Numbered from the stretch's first letter, positions 9,214-20,155 are shown. The stretch is DNA of 64,000 nt from Pycnococcus provasolii (GCA_938743325.2 OW568881.1:620001-684000); one strand, 5' to 3'. Numbers and translations: made by a program. Notes: a model not told the origin generated them from the letters alone.

Positions 9214-10623
9214 GTCTGTCTGGTGTTGCGAATGAATGAAGAAAAAAGTGGATAAAAAAACAGAGGGGGGTGGGAAAGGCCGAAAGGGAAGGGGCCCACC
9301 AATAAAGTAACTAGTCTAGGAAATACAAATATCCGAATTACTGTATTATTAGACATTCAGAACCAGAGCAAGAGCAAGGTGTGGCTTGAATGGACTGTAC
9401 ATACTCGGAAAAGGAATGGGAGGAAAACGTGTAACAGGAGTTTGGCCGCACAATACAATTTAATTTTTAAGTTAATACAACACACTTGCACACTTGCACA
9501 TGCCCACAGGTCCTGCCCACTACTTGCCCATTTGGATTTCACCACAACACACATGCCCACTTGGTTGGTTGACCCATTTGGATTTCCTATTTGTAATTTC
9601 TTTTTGCCACTAATTATTGCCAGAATTTGCGCAGAATGCCACGCGTCTGGTTCTTTCCGCCTTCCTTTTCAGCCTTTGCTTTTTTGGGTCTTTGGGAGCT
9701 GGTTGGTAAAAAGTTCTTTTTAGTTCTTACCAGTGGGATGTTGTCGACATCACGCCTTCCTTCCAGCCTTCCTTCCTTCCAGCCTGAAGTTCCTTCCAGC
9801 CTGAAGTTCCTGGCAACTAACCTTACCTTAGTACTGTAATTGCCCCTCTGCTCTTCGTTTTCCCCCCGCGGGGTGTTTCCCCCAGAGGTTTCCCCCAGAG
9901 GTTTCCCCCTCCCTCCCTTTTGGTCCTACGATAGGGTGGGGTGGGGCGGTTGGTAGGTCCAAGCTCGGGTTGGTGGGTCCCTCCCACTCGGGTTCGTCCC
10001 TCTCCTTCGAGAACTCGCCTTGGAACACCTCCTTGGAACTGTGTGCAACATTGCAAGGTTATTAAAATGCGCGATTATTAGGCGATTGGGTCCCGGGAGG
10101 CACCATTACCAACCGCATTGGGTTGGGTTCCCATGATATGCCCTTGATGGGACCTTCGGAACGGGGCCATGAAAGAATTAATTGGCCAATCGTACCCTTG
10201 AATGATGAATTAATTGGTCCAGTACCATGATGAATTAGTGGTAATTGTTCCAATCGCAGTTCTAGAACCCTCAGGGGGTGGGCATTGGGCATGGATTGGG
10301 CAACTCCAACCTTCTTTGAGTCTTTGAGAGAGTTGTTTTGCTTTTCTCTTCTTTTCTGACAACATGTTGAGAGTTCGTTCTCGCCCTCTTCTCTCCTCTT
10401 CTCGGAGGGGCCGTTTTGCCATCCCCCACGCTTGCTTCATCGATCGTTTTTGTTTAGTTTGTGTTTGTGTCAGTGTCAGTGTCAGTGTCGGTGGTGTTGG
10501 CCTTAAGTTGCTTGTTTTCTTGGCCTTAACTCTGGTGGTGGTTGTTTTCTTCTTTGTTTTCTTGGTGAGCTTTTTTTGATAAAGGTTTTATTGCTTTTTT
10601 CTACCTTGGCCTTTGGATCAATC
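9214..10623. promoter_or_regulatory. Shared divergent upstream region of hydrolase and urease
   Basis: 1.4 kb with no supported gene. It contains direct repeats of ccttccagcctgaagttcct near 9760-9810, an AT-rich aattaattgg pair near 10170-10220, and ggggtttcccccagag-type repeats near 9880-9905. A promoter role is inferred only from the divergent arrangement. Confidence 0.45.
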
Positions 10624-13143
10624 ATGTCGCGCCTGAACCCGCACGAGGTGGACAAGCTCGCGCACACGACGGCCGCTGGTGTTTTGGCGCAGAGACGCCT
10701 CGCTCGTGGCACGAAACTGAACCACCCGGAATCTGTCTCGCTGATTGCGTACGTCCTGCTCGAACTAGCAAGAGACGGAAAACACACCGTCGCTCAGCTC
10801 ATGGACGTTGGAAGGTCGCTGCTCGGAAAGAGACAGGTCATGACGCACGTGCCTAGTCTCGTTGACATGGTGCAGGTGGAGGCAACCTTCCCCGACGGAA
10901 CCAAACTTGTCTCAGTGCACTCGCCCATCTCCAACGACGACGGGAACCTGCAGCTCGCGCTGCACGGATCGTTCCTGCCCGTGCCGGAAGTCGCCCTTTT
11001 TGGTGACGTCGTCGAGGAGTCTGGACCAAGCCCAGGCGCGCTCGCGTTTGACGACACCAGCGAAGGCATCGTCATCAACGAAGGACGCGACGCCGTGCGC
11101 ATCACCGTCACCAACTGCGGCGACAGACCCGTGCAGGTGGGCTCGCACTTCAACTTCGCCGAGGCGAACTCGTGGCTTGAGTTTGACAGGATGCAGGCGA
11201 TCGGCCGGCGACTTCACATCGCGTCCGGAACCGCAGTGCGCTTCGAGCCGGGAGAGTCGAAGCAGGTGGTGCTTTGCGGCATTGGAGGCCTTCGCGTCGT
11301 GCGAGGTGGAAACAACCTGGGCATGGACCCGCAGGCTGCTATGGCGGCAATGCAGGAGCAGGGCTTTCGGCACAAAGATGAGCCAGCCGCGGCCACTGGA
11401 ACAACGGCAGATGAGGCGTTCCTCAAGACTGTCACGCGCGCGCAGTACGCGGCGATGTACGGACCGACCACGGGCGATCGCGTGCGTCTAGCGGACACGG
11501 ACCTCTGGGTGCGCGTCGAGCGCGATCTCACCGTGTACGGCGACGAGTGCAAGTTCGGTGGTGGCAAGACGATCCGCGATGGCATGGGGCAGCGCACGGG
11601 CGCAACGGCTACGGAGGTGCTGGACCTCGTTCTGACGAACGCGCTGATTATCGACCACACGGGCATTTACAAGGCTGACATCGGAATCCGCGCCGGGCGC
11701 ATTGCCGCCATTGGCAAGGCTGGCAATCCAGACACGATGGATGGCGTGACACCTGGCATGGTTGTTGGCGTCAACACCGAGGTGATTGGTGCGGAGGGCA
11801 AGATTGTCACCGCCGGCGCATTAGACGTGCACGTGCACTACATTTGCCCGCAGCTGCTCACAGAGGCGATCGCCAGCGGCATCACGACGCTGCTTGGTGG
11901 CGGAACGGGCCCCGCGACGGGCTCGAATGCTACGACTTGCACGCCGCACCCGTCGCAGATGAAGATGATGCTCCAGGCTACGGATTCGTTCCCGATGAAC
12001 ATCGCGTTTACCGGAAAGGGCAATTCATCCGCGCCGGAGGGACTGATTGACATAATCAACGCCGGTGCATGTGGCCTCAAGCTGCACGAGGACTGGGGGA
12101 CGACGCCCGCGGCGATCGACGCGTGCCTGAGTGTCGCCGACGAGCACGACATTGCGGTTACGATTCACACCGACACGTTGAATGAGAGCTGCTGCGTGGA
12201 GAAGTCCATCGAGTCATTCAAGGGGCGAGCCATCCACACGTATCACAGCGAGGGTGCTGGCGGAGGCCACGCACCGGACATTCTTCGCGTATGCGGGGAG
12301 GAGAACGTTTTGCCATCTTCGACCAATCCCACGAGGCCGTTTACGAAAAACACCGTCGAAGAGCACCTCGACATGCTCATGGTGTGCCACCACCTTTCAC
12401 CGAACCTGCCAGAGGACCTGGCATTTGCCGAGAGCCGCATCCGTCACGAGACGATCGCAGCCGAGGACATTCTGCACGACGTCGGGGCCATCTCGATGAT
12501 AGCAAGCGACAGCCAGGCGATGGGTCGCATCGGCGAGGTTGTTTGCCGAACGTGGCAGACGGCGCACAAGAACAAGCTTCAGCGCGGATACCTTCCCGAG
12601 GATGAGGGAACGAATGCCGACAATTTCCGCGTCAGGCGCTACATCGCCAAATACACGATCAACCCATCAATCGCGCACGGATTCTCCGAGCAGGTTGGAA
12701 GCGTCGAGGTTGGAAAGTTGGCCGACCTTTGCCTCTGGTCACCGGCATTCTTCGGCCTAAAGCCTGAGATGGTTATCAAGGGAGGCGCTATTGCGTTCGC
12801 GCAGATGGGTGACGCAAATGCGTCCATTCCCACACCCGAGCCCGTGTTGATGCGACCACAGTTTGGTGCGAATGCACCACCGAGCCGTGACATTGCCGTG
12901 AGCCTTGCATTTGTCAGCCGAGCGTGTATCGAGAGTGGTACCGCGGCGAGCTACGATTTGAAGAAGGTTCCCGTCGCGGTTCGATCTTGCCGCGGTGTCG
13001 GCAAGAAGGACATGGTGCTGAACAGCTACGTGCCCAAGCTGACGGTTGATCCAGAGACGTACGTGGTGACAATGGACGGCGTTCGGCTGACGTGCGAGCC
13101 TCTCGAGGTGGCGCCACTCGCGCAGCTTTACAGCCTGTTCTGA
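10624..13143 (+). CDS. URE: Urease, single-chain eukaryotic type (gamma-beta-alpha fusion)
   Basis: 839 residues from the ATG at 10624, which gives [12 protein letters not shown], the usual eukaryotic urease N-terminus. An upstream in-frame ATG at 10576 adds 16 residues not expected in the family. Gamma (about 1-100), beta (about 130-240) and alpha (about 270-839) parts follow in order. Active-site elements are present: the HVHYICPQ nickel ligands, GLKLHEDWG with the lysine that is carbamylated, [22 protein letters not shown], the flap MVCHHL, and [11 protein letters not shown]. It hydrolyses urea to ammonia and carbamate in the cytosol. The next gene, ureG, converges on it with 85 bases between stops. 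No missing catalytic residue was noticed. Confidence 0.97.
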   Translation: MSRLNPHEVDKLAHTTAAGVLAQRRLARGTKLNHPESVSLIAYVLLELARDGKHTVAQLMDVGRSLLGKRQVMTHVPSLVDMVQVEATFPDGTKLVSVHSPISNDDGNLQLALHGSFLPVPEVALFGDVVEESGPSPGALAFDDTSEGIVINEGRDAVRITVTNCGDRPVQVGSHFNFAEANSWLEFDRMQAIGRRLHIASGTAVRFEPGESKQVVLCGIGGLRVVRGGNNLGMDPQAAMAAMQEQGFRHKDEPAAATGTTADEAFLKTVTRAQYAAMYGPTTGDRVRLADTDLWVRVERDLTVYGDECKFGGGKTIRDGMGQRTGATATEVLDLVLTNALIIDHTGIYKADIGIRAGRIAAIGKAGNPDTMDGVTPGMVVGVNTEVIGAEGKIVTAGALDVHVHYICPQLLTEAIASGITTLLGGGTGPATGSNATTCTPHPSQMKMMLQATDSFPMNIAFTGKGNSSAPEGLIDIINAGACGLKLHEDWGTTPAAIDACLSVADEHDIAVTIHTDTLNESCCVEKSIESFKGRAIHTYHSEGAGGGHAPDILRVCGEENVLPSSTNPTRPFTKNTVEEHLDMLMVCHHLSPNLPEDLAFAESRIRHETIAAEDILHDVGAISMIASDSQAMGRIGEVVCRTWQTAHKNKLQRGYLPEDEGTNADNFRVRRYIAKYTINPSIAHGFSEQVGSVEVGKLADLCLWSPAFFGLKPEMVIKGGAIAFAQMGDANASIPTPEPVLMRPQFGANAPPSRDIAVSLAFVSRACIESGTAASYDLKKVPVAVRSCRGVGKKDMVLNSYVPKLTVDPETYVVTMDGVRLTCEPLEVAPLAQLYSLF

Positions 13144-13228
13144 TGTTCAGTCGGATTCAATCGATTTTCAATCATCTGTTCATATTTACTCAATGGTAAC
13201 GGCCGTTTTCTTTACAAAGACGAACTTC

Positions 13229-14154
13229 TCAGTTCTTCTGGCCGCCCGTCGCAGCGCGCCATGACTCGAGGATGTGGTTCGCGATGTCTTCCACTCCCAC
13301 GCCGTGCTTGACTTGTGCAAACACAATCTGTTTATTTAGTGTGTGAGGTTGTTAGTGAAATATGTTTATCCGCCACGGTTGGTCAGAGGTAAACTTACCG
13401 GTCCATCTGCACTCCCATTGCGCCCGACGCGCTGCTTCGTCCCGTCGCGGCGCATCACCTCGAGATCTGCGCCAACCGCCTCCGCGAGGTCCGTCTTGTT
13501 GATGACGAGTAGGTCGCTCTGCGTGATGCCCGGTCCACCCTTGCGCGGGATTTTGTCTCCTCCGCTGACGTCAATGACGTAGATTGTGAAGTCGGCGAGT
13601 TCACGGCTGAAGGAGGCTGCGAGGTTGTCGCCCCCCGCCTCGCACAGGCACACGTCGCACTGAAACTTCCTCGTCAGGTCCTCGAGCGCCGCGAGGTTCT
13701 CAGCCACGTCCTCGCGGATGGCTGCGTGTGGGCACCCTCCTGTTTCGACGGCGGCCACGCGCCCGGGTGCGAGTGCCTCGTGCCTCTGGAGGAATTCGGC
13801 ATCTTCTCGCGTGAAGATGTCGTTTGTCACGCACCCGAGCGAGTAGTCGTCTCTCAAGTGTTTGCAGAGTGCGAGGCAGAGTGCCGTTTTTCCAGACCCG
13901 ACGGGCCCTCCAATCCCGACAGTGAAGGCGCGTGCTCGCGGCGCGTCGCCGCTGTAGACCCTCCCCGGCTGAGCCGCGCTGAAGCTCTCCCCTGGCGCTC
14001 CAAACTGGCCTGGTCCGTCGAGCGGCTCGTGCTTGTGCGGCTTGAGTCCGTCGTGGCTGTGGAAGCCGCCGCCGAGGTCGACGACGTCGTGCGCGTGTCC
14101 GTGTCCGTGTCCTTGGTCGTGGTCATGCGCGTGGTCGTGGTCGTGCGCAGACAT
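13229..14154 (-). CDS. ureG: Urease accessory GTPase UreG (two exons)
   Basis: Exon 1 is 14154-13399 and exon 2 is 13327-13229, giving 284 residues. The N-terminus is a His/Asp tract ([20 protein letters not shown]), as in plant UreG, where it is thought to hold nickel and replace the missing UreE. The GTPase part has P-loop [25 protein letters not shown], and NKTDLA as the base-recognition motif. Exon 2 supplies the family C-terminus [19 protein letters not shown]. The upstream ATG at 14286 would add 44 residues without family support, so 14154 is chosen. UreG uses GTP hydrolysis to load nickel into urease together with UreF and UreD. Confidence 0.95.
13328..13398 (-). other. Spliceosomal intron in ureG (71 bp)
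   Basis: On the minus strand the donor is CCG|GTAAGT and the acceptor AACAG|ATTGTG, phase 0, with a CACTAAC branch-like motif about 30 bases before the acceptor. Joining restores the conserved C-terminus of UreG exactly. Confidence 0.93.
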
Positions 14155-14295
14155 GACAAGAGCTGCAGCAGAACGGGAAAAATGCGCGGAGATGTTTTCC
14201 CAATTCCAACAGTCCGAGGGAATCGCAATCGGCGAAACAGAAAGAAGAAGAAAGAAGGCGCGTGTCGAACGCTTACTGTAAAACAAGTACTAGTC

Positions 14296-14528
14296 TATAC
14301 CATGTCGTTTAACGTGTGCTTAACTCCACATGAACTTAACAGGTGACAGGTGACATCTAAAGGTATACCATGCCGTTTAACGTGTGGTTAAGTCCACATG
14401 AACTTAACAGGTGACATCTAAAGGTATACCATGCCGTTTAACGTGTAGTTAAGTCCACATGAACTTAACAGGTGACATCTGTAAAGGTATACCATATCGT
14501 TTAACGTGTGGTTAAGTCCACATCATGA
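14296..14528. repeat. Four tandem 61-68-bp repeats with a palindromic core, between ureG and ureF
   Basis: Copies begin with tatacc at 14296, 14364, 14425 and 14488. Each holds tttaacgtgtggttaagtcc followed by acatgaacttaac. Inside, gttaagt and acttaac form perfect 7-bp arms around ccacatga in the better-preserved copies. The first copy carries an extra ggtgacag and the last breaks off after the palindrome's first half. The block sits in the 530-bp divergent region of ureG and ureF, where it could bind a dimeric regulator. That role is inference. Confidence 0.85.
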
Positions 14529-14684
14529 ACCTACTTCCTTCCCCAACCATTCGCCGGCCGATCTTTAATCTTTCTCCCCAGCAAGGTCTGGGAGTTACCT
14601 TAAAAACCGCAAACGCACCTCGCCCTCGCACGCCATCTCCCGAGGCCTCGATTAATTGTCTCGTGCAGAAAAGCAGCAAGGAAC

Positions 14685-15440
14685 ATGGCCGCCGCTGAGA
14701 TTGTTGGTACCGGTGGTAGTGCCTCCTCCTTCATTTCGCGTGTTGACCGCCTCGCGCTCTGGAGACTCACGGACGCGTCCCTGCCTGCCGGCGCCTTCGC
14801 ACACTCCCTCGGCGTCGAGGCGGCCGTCAGACACGCGCTCGTGCCTGCCGGGGAATACGCGCGGCTCGTCGAGATGATCGTCGAGAACGCCGCGGCGACG
14901 TTCATGCCCACGGTGCTCAAGGCACACGCAAACCCAACCATGAAGACGGTCAGGGAACTTAGTGACGTGCTCCACGCAAAGCTTGCGCCAAACGAAGTGG
15001 CAAGGAAGGCATCCGTGAGCAACGCTAGAGGACTCGCCAGGGCAGCCGAGGCGGCTTTCGCGACGCAAATCAAACAGAGACTTCGAAAGGAGGATGTCGA
15101 AGAGCTCATGCGAGCGACGGACGACGTGCACCACGCAGCTGTTTTCGGACTCGTCGCACGAGCGTGTGGAGCAACACTGCACGATGCTGCCATGGCGTTC
15201 CTGCACAGTGCTGCACGTGACGCCACGTCCGCACTCACCAGGCTGGGCGCCATAGGACCAACCGCGGCGGCGTCCATACTCGCCGACGTCGCGGCGGTTG
15301 TCGTGCAAACTTCCGACGAATCCGTCGACGCGTTTCACAGAGGCGACCTGCAGCCAATGGACGCCTACTGCGCGACGCCAATGATCGAGCTCGCGCAAGC
15401 AGCGCACGGCGCACTCCAGCCGCGCCTCTTTCGATCGTGA
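14685..15440 (+). CDS. ureF: Urease accessory protein UreF
   Basis: 251 residues, the usual UreF size. Family hallmarks are LWRLTDASLPAGAFAHSLGVE near residue 26 and the C-terminal RLGAIGPTAAASIL stretch. UreF sits between UreD and UreG in the nickel-loading complex and acts as a checkpoint for the GTPase. The start at 14685 (MAAAEIVGTG) is the only suitable ATG. It is divergent from ureG across the four-copy repeat and convergent with the symporter gene. Confidence 0.93.
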   Translation: MAAAEIVGTGGSASSFISRVDRLALWRLTDASLPAGAFAHSLGVEAAVRHALVPAGEYARLVEMIVENAAATFMPTVLKAHANPTMKTVRELSDVLHAKLAPNEVARKASVSNARGLARAAEAAFATQIKQRLRKEDVEELMRATDDVHHAAVFGLVARACGATLHDAAMAFLHSAARDATSALTRLGAIGPTAAASILADVAAVVVQTSDESVDAFHRGDLQPMDAYCATPMIELAQAAHGALQPRLFRS

Positions 15441-15666
15441 CAAGTTTCATGTGATGTGTGTGTAACTCTTATGTCAATAATGTCAATTCTAAATCAGCTG
15501 AAACGGTTTTTGATTACTTAATAGACTACGAATAAACTAAACCCATTTCCCTCTGTAACATTCAACGAAACGTCATTGCACCAATGGCGCATGCGCACAT
15601 CACATATATACACATATCAAAAAAAAAAGAAGAGGAAAAAAGAAACGTACGCGCAACGCGTTTTCC

Positions 15667-18276
15667 TCACACCACGGTGCCCTTCACCATCTCCGTCTCC
15701 GCCTCACCCTTAGGCTCAGCGTCGTCGATTTGCACGTGGCCTGTGTCGTCAAACTTCTTGTATGGCTGCATCCAAGCACCGCCGATGCGAACGCCGGCGT
15801 AGTTATCGAGAGCGTGGAAGATCACGTACAGAAGCAAGCCGAACACAGGGCTCACAAGGCTGTCCAGGCCCGTCCAATCTTCATACCGTTCCGCCTTGCA
15901 CTGGCTCTCGCCGTCCTTGTCGATGCCGAACGCAATGCCCGCAGATTCCGCGTCTCCGACGTGCGTGCCATTCCACCTCAACAGCTCCGGCATGTCAGTG
16001 AATCCGGGCACGTAGCTATTCACGCCGCCGGGGCCGGCAAGGTTCAGGAACTCGTCGCCCTTCCAAGGTGCGATCAGGTAGCCGTCCTTCTTCAGAGCAA
16101 ACTCGAGAATGAGTCGGAGCAGGGCGCCTCCGATGATGGACATAGTTGCCGCCGTGGCGCTGGGTTTGGACGTGTAAAACGCAGCGAAGAGCGACACGAC
16201 GCAGCTCGCCAGAGCAATATCAAACGCGACGATCAGAAGGTACCCCGTGCCAGCGCTGTGATTAATCTTGGCATAAGCAGCGATGATCGCCCCGATGAAG
16301 GCGAAGGGGACGGTCGCGGCGCGCGAAACATTCAAGAGCTGCGCATCTGTCATCGGCGAGAAGTGGCGAGCGATGTTGTGGCTGAGCACCGTGCCCATGG
16401 CCAAAATAGCTCCATCGGATGTCGACATACTCGCCGCCACGATTCCGATGAGAGCCCATCCTCCAATGAATTGCGGAACGTCGTGAGTAAGCAACTTGAT
16501 CGTTGCCAAGTTGTCGGGGACCCAGAGCGCGCATGTGGGGAGCATGAGCAGCTTGTTGCAGCTGTCCGGTTCGAATTCAGCGAAGATGCTGTCCGGGCCA
16601 TACATGTATCGGGTGACACCACCCACGTACGCCCACGGGATGCCGACGACGAACGTGAGGAGGCCGGCAATGATGCAACCAATCACAGCCACATTAGGCG
16701 TCTTTGCCGCCATGCAGCGCGCCTGGAAGTCGAGCGCGGCGAGATTTCCAAATCCAAGGACGAATATGGTCGCCCAGTTGAACAGGATGGCGTTGGGGAA
16801 CGGGGAGTAGGCGTCGGGCTTCGTCATGTAGTCCTTCACCGGGTGTGCGTCTCCCACCGGGTACGCGCCGTTGTCGATACGCACGGTGCCCGAGAAGTTG
16901 GCGGAACCCTCATTCAGCCACTTGTCTGCGTTGTAGCAGCAAGTGTCGTTTTGCCAGTTTTGGCACGGCACACCGTCGTACAGGTCGCACGCGCCACCAT
17001 CTCCCTTCTTGTCGGGGTACGCGTACCCGAACGGAGGCCCAAATCCAATGGAGAGCGGCGGCGCGCCGTCAGTCATCGTCGGCTGAACGGACACCTGGTA
17101 GTCGTCGTTGCGCATGTTGTGGATGATCCAGAACGCCGTCACAAGGCATCCCGTCCACCCGATGACGCTCTGGATGCAATCCGTGTACGCGACGGAGTAC
17201 AGTCCGCCGCACGCCGTGTAGACGAGCGTGATGAGCGCGGCGACCCACACGCCCTGGCTCGCGTCGATGTCCGGGCTGATGTACTGCAGGATGGCGCCCA
17301 TGCCGACGAGGTTTCCCGCAAGCAGCATGAGGAACGACGTGATGAGGCAAACGGATGCGGCGATCTCCGGCACCTTGCCGAATCGCTGCGCGAAGACGTC
17401 GGGGAGCGTCATAACGTTTTCCTCGTTGATTTTCCTCGCGAGGAAGATGCCGTTGAGAATGAGCGACAGGCCAAGCCCAATAGGGAGCACGGCGCCGTCC
17501 CAGAAGTTGTAGTAGTGCGCGAGGTCCGCGTTGCCGAGCAGCGCGTTGGAGTCGATCGACTGGCTGGCGAGGGTCATCGTGACCACCCAGAGAGGCAGAG
17601 ATCGCCCGGCGACAAAGAAGTTTTGGGCGTCTCCCTTGATGAAGTAGATGGTGCCAATTCCGATGAGGCAGAAGATGACCATGAACACTACAATTGTTGC
17701 GAGGAAGCCCTTGTGCGGCTCCTTGAGCTTCTCTGGACACGGCAGCACGCAAGCGTCATACATGCAGCACGACTCCTTGCCCGTGGCGGGGTAGCCAGGC
17801 TTGTCCCAGTCCACCTCGTACTTGCCGAACGACTCGTGCGCGCGTTTGCACTTCGCCGGGTCGATGGTGCCGATGGGTACTCCTTCTTCGACGAGGCATC
17901 CGGCTGGCCCACCACCAGCGACTGGGTCGCCGTCAGGGTCGAGATACAGTCCGAGGAACTCCTCCTCGAGCATCGGCTCCGCGAAGCACGTCGTGTCCTT
18001 CCATCCCATGGTGGCTGACTTCACCGCCTTAAGTTCCCTGCGCTTGACCATTTCGTCGTGTTTCGACTTTCCCGTTCCAGGTTTGAACGGCGACTTGCTC
18101 TGCGGCTTGTAGTCCACCCCAAGTTTCTCGTGGTGTTTTTGAATTGCGAGCACGGACCGACGTCGAATGACATCTTCGCGCCACGACGTGGTTCTTCCTC
18201 GCGTCGCTTCGGCGACGAGCGCGAGTGCTGCGAGCACCACAAGGAAAGTTGCGAGGCGGGACAAGGCGGCCAGCAT
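15667..18276 (-). CDS. Na+/solute symporter (SSS/SLC5 family), substrate uncertain
   Basis: 869 residues. It has a signal-like hydrophobic N-terminus (MLAALSRLATFLVVLAALAL), a Cys-containing extension to about residue 195, then about 13 membrane spans. SSS landmarks are FFVAGRSLPLW, the LASQSID helix, and GGLYSVAYTDCIQSVIGW, which resembles the choline-transporter branch (SLC5A7) more than DUR3 urea symporters. A Cys-rich loop (CDLYDG...CCYNADKW) lies mid-protein. The neighbours urease, UreF and UreD point to import of urea, guanidine or another small nitrogen compound, but the sequence does not prove it. It converges with ureF (226 bases between stops) and diverges from ureD. Confidence 0.85.
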   Translation of the reverse strand: MLAALSRLATFLVVLAALALVAEATRGRTTSWREDVIRRRSVLAIQKHHEKLGVDYKPQSKSPFKPGTGKSKHDEMVKRRELKAVKSATMGWKDTTCFAEPMLEEEFLGLYLDPDGDPVAGGGPAGCLVEEGVPIGTIDPAKCKRAHESFGKYEVDWDKPGYPATGKESCCMYDACVLPCPEKLKEPHKGFLATIVVFMVIFCLIGIGTIYFIKGDAQNFFVAGRSLPLWVVTMTLASQSIDSNALLGNADLAHYYNFWDGAVLPIGLGLSLILNGIFLARKINEENVMTLPDVFAQRFGKVPEIAASVCLITSFLMLLAGNLVGMGAILQYISPDIDASQGVWVAALITLVYTACGGLYSVAYTDCIQSVIGWTGCLVTAFWIIHNMRNDDYQVSVQPTMTDGAPPLSIGFGPPFGYAYPDKKGDGGACDLYDGVPCQNWQNDTCCYNADKWLNEGSANFSGTVRIDNGAYPVGDAHPVKDYMTKPDAYSPFPNAILFNWATIFVLGFGNLAALDFQARCMAAKTPNVAVIGCIIAGLLTFVVGIPWAYVGGVTRYMYGPDSIFAEFEPDSCNKLLMLPTCALWVPDNLATIKLLTHDVPQFIGGWALIGIVAASMSTSDGAILAMGTVLSHNIARHFSPMTDAQLLNVSRAATVPFAFIGAIIAAYAKINHSAGTGYLLIVAFDIALASCVVSLFAAFYTSKPSATAATMSIIGGALLRLILEFALKKDGYLIAPWKGDEFLNLAGPGGVNSYVPGFTDMPELLRWNGTHVGDAESAGIAFGIDKDGESQCKAERYEDWTGLDSLVSPVFGLLLYVIFHALDNYAGVRIGGAWMQPYKKFDDTGHVQIDDAEPKGEAETEMVKGTVV

Positions 18277-19192
18277 GGTGCCGAGTCAAGCAGCGAGTCT
18301 AAGCTCGAGGAGAATGACAAAGGAGTGAGTCAGGACAGGGTTGGCCACACGGCGAGCTGCTGTGCGAGGGAGTGGCCGGACGTTAGCAGTTGACGTTGTT
18401 CAGGTGCTTGCGAGGACTGGCTTGCGTTTATTTATTTGTACGCGTTTCGGATTGTGGTACTCCGGGTACGTGGTCGTTTCAAGGTGGTGGAACGCGTTTC
18501 CAAGGCGTCCGGGGAGACGATTCGCGGCGCCGAAAAGACGCTTTTAGGCGAGCAATTCACGCATGTAGGAGGAGAGTGCCCTCTTGTAGGAGGTGCCCAC
18601 ATTTTTAAAGGTATGCAATCGCACCATCATTAAGCCTACCATAAAGTTTAGTCTTACCTTTTGCTTGTATGAGGATGTGATGTCAACGGTCAACCGAGTA
18701 AACCGACCGATGAGAGTCCGATGAGATCGATGGTCTGTAATATAGTAGTCTAATGTTGGTTTTGTTGTCGACATCGCACGAAATCCATAGTTATGTAGCT
18801 GCACGAAATAACCTTAGGTGCGACGACCCGTGTGGATTCGCAGGTACAGTAGTACTACCGGGTACCCGGTAGGTATCGCGACATGATGATTGGCGCTTGG
18901 CGATTGTGCTGTTTCTTGCATTCGCCATAGGGCCTTTTCGGTGCCCTTAAAAAGGTACCCTTTAGGTACGTTTTCCGGGTGCATCAGACGTTTATTAATA
19001 TCAGGTTAGGTCGGAGAACCTGGTCGTCGGAGACTTTTGCAAGAGAGCCCATCGCCCGATGCATCTCAAACCCGAATCATAGCGCCCTCATCTCAAAACC
19101 CGAATCAACACCCCCTCCCCCTGGCCTTGCACTACTGGCCTTGCCCCTCCCCGCCCCACCTGCTGTGTCGTATCGTAGTGCTCTCGAGGATC
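18277..19192. promoter_or_regulatory. Divergent upstream region of symporter and ureD
   Basis: No supported gene. It contains an 18-bp perfect palindrome ctaccgggtacccggtag at 18855-18872. A 77-codon AT-rich ORF on the minus strand (ATG at 18774) has no family signal. The four-copy ureG/ureF repeat was not found here. Confidence 0.45.
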
Positions 19193-20155
19193 ATGACGGC
19201 TGCGGCGCACGAGACCATAGCAGCACACAAATCTCCTGCCGCAGTCTCTGCACATACCGAAAACGGCAGGGGGCTGCTGTGCGTGTCTCGGCCACACCTC
19301 AAGGCAACCACAGCCACGCGCGTCTCGTTCGCGTACCCGCTGCGCCTGTTCGTGCCGAAACTGCCGCAGGACCCAAACACGGAAGCGGCGTGCACGGCGT
19401 TCATTTCCACGTACGGAGGCGGGCTCGTCTCAGGGGACTGCGTCGCGCTTGACGTCGACGTGCGGGAAAATGCCAAGCTCACCGTCGCAAGCCTTGCGGA
19501 GGGTAAGGTGTACCGCCGACGTGGCAAGAGAGAGAGGGACGAAGGGACGGACGTCGTGCCAGCGCGCATGGACGTCGTGTGCGACGTCGCGCCTGGAGCA
19601 AGTCTGCTGTGGGTGCCCGAGCCAACAAGCCTCTTCCAGGACAGCGCTCTCGCGTCGAGCCTGCGCGTGTCTCTCGCGGATGACAGCGCATCTTGCATGC
19701 TCGTCGACTGCGTGACGGCAGGTCGAACGGAACGTGAAAGGGGGACTTTAGGCGAGGAGTGGGCCGCCGCCTCACTTGACACGCGCGTGGACGTTTCCGT
19801 GGGTGGTAAGCTCGTGCTCTCTGACCACGTGCGTGCGTCTGCGCCGCACCTGCGCCCTCGCCTCGGCGGCGCTGGCGCGCGCACGGCTTGCCTTTTGGTG
19901 TTCCTCGGCACGCCGTTCTCCGAGATCGCGTCGCACGCGGAGGCTGAGGCGCGCCGGCTTTCTCAGGACTCGTTCCAATCTCTTGCGCCAGGAAGCCGCG
20001 CCGTGTTCGCATCGAGCAGTCGATTTCATGGTGGACGAGGCGTGTGCATTCGCGCTGCGAGCACGGACGTCGCGAGCCTGCGATCGTTCGTGCGCCATTG
20101 CCTGCTCCCGCTCGTGAAGGTGCATGGCCACGGCGTGCTGGACCTGTGGCCGTGA
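19193..20155 (+). CDS. ureD: Urease accessory protein UreD
   Basis: 320 residues from the ATG at 19193 (MTAAAHETI). A longer frame from 19037 adds 52 residues with no conserved content. UreD features are VSFAYPLRLFVPKL, the STYGGGLVSGDCVALDVDV stretch, WVPEPTSLFQD and the C-terminal FVRHCLLPLV. Several basic inserts (YRRRGKRERD) look lineage-specific. UreD binds urease directly and forms the tunnel through which nickel is delivered. Its presence completes the eukaryotic set UreD, UreF and UreG. Confidence 0.92.
   Translation: MTAAAHETIAAHKSPAAVSAHTENGRGLLCVSRPHLKATTATRVSFAYPLRLFVPKLPQDPNTEAACTAFISTYGGGLVSGDCVALDVDVRENAKLTVASLAEGKVYRRRGKRERDEGTDVVPARMDVVCDVAPGASLLWVPEPTSLFQDSALASSLRVSLADDSASCMLVDCVTAGRTERERGTLGEEWAAASLDTRVDVSVGGKLVLSDHVRASAPHLRPRLGGAGARTACLLVFLGTPFSEIASHAEAEARRLSQDSFQSLAPGSRAVFASSSRFHGGRGVCIRAASTDVASLRSFVRHCLLPLVKVHGHGVLDLWP

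Noticed and set aside
15730-18018. 762-codon frame antisense to the symporter gene
   Set aside because: The opposite strand encodes a clear SSS transporter; the long antisense frame follows from GC-ending codons and has no domain.
15667-18276. DUR3 urea transporter
   Set aside because: Position suggests it, but the motifs fit another SSS branch.
18544-18774. 77-codon AT-rich frame on the minus strand
   Set aside because: Lies in a divergent promoter region and shows no family signal.
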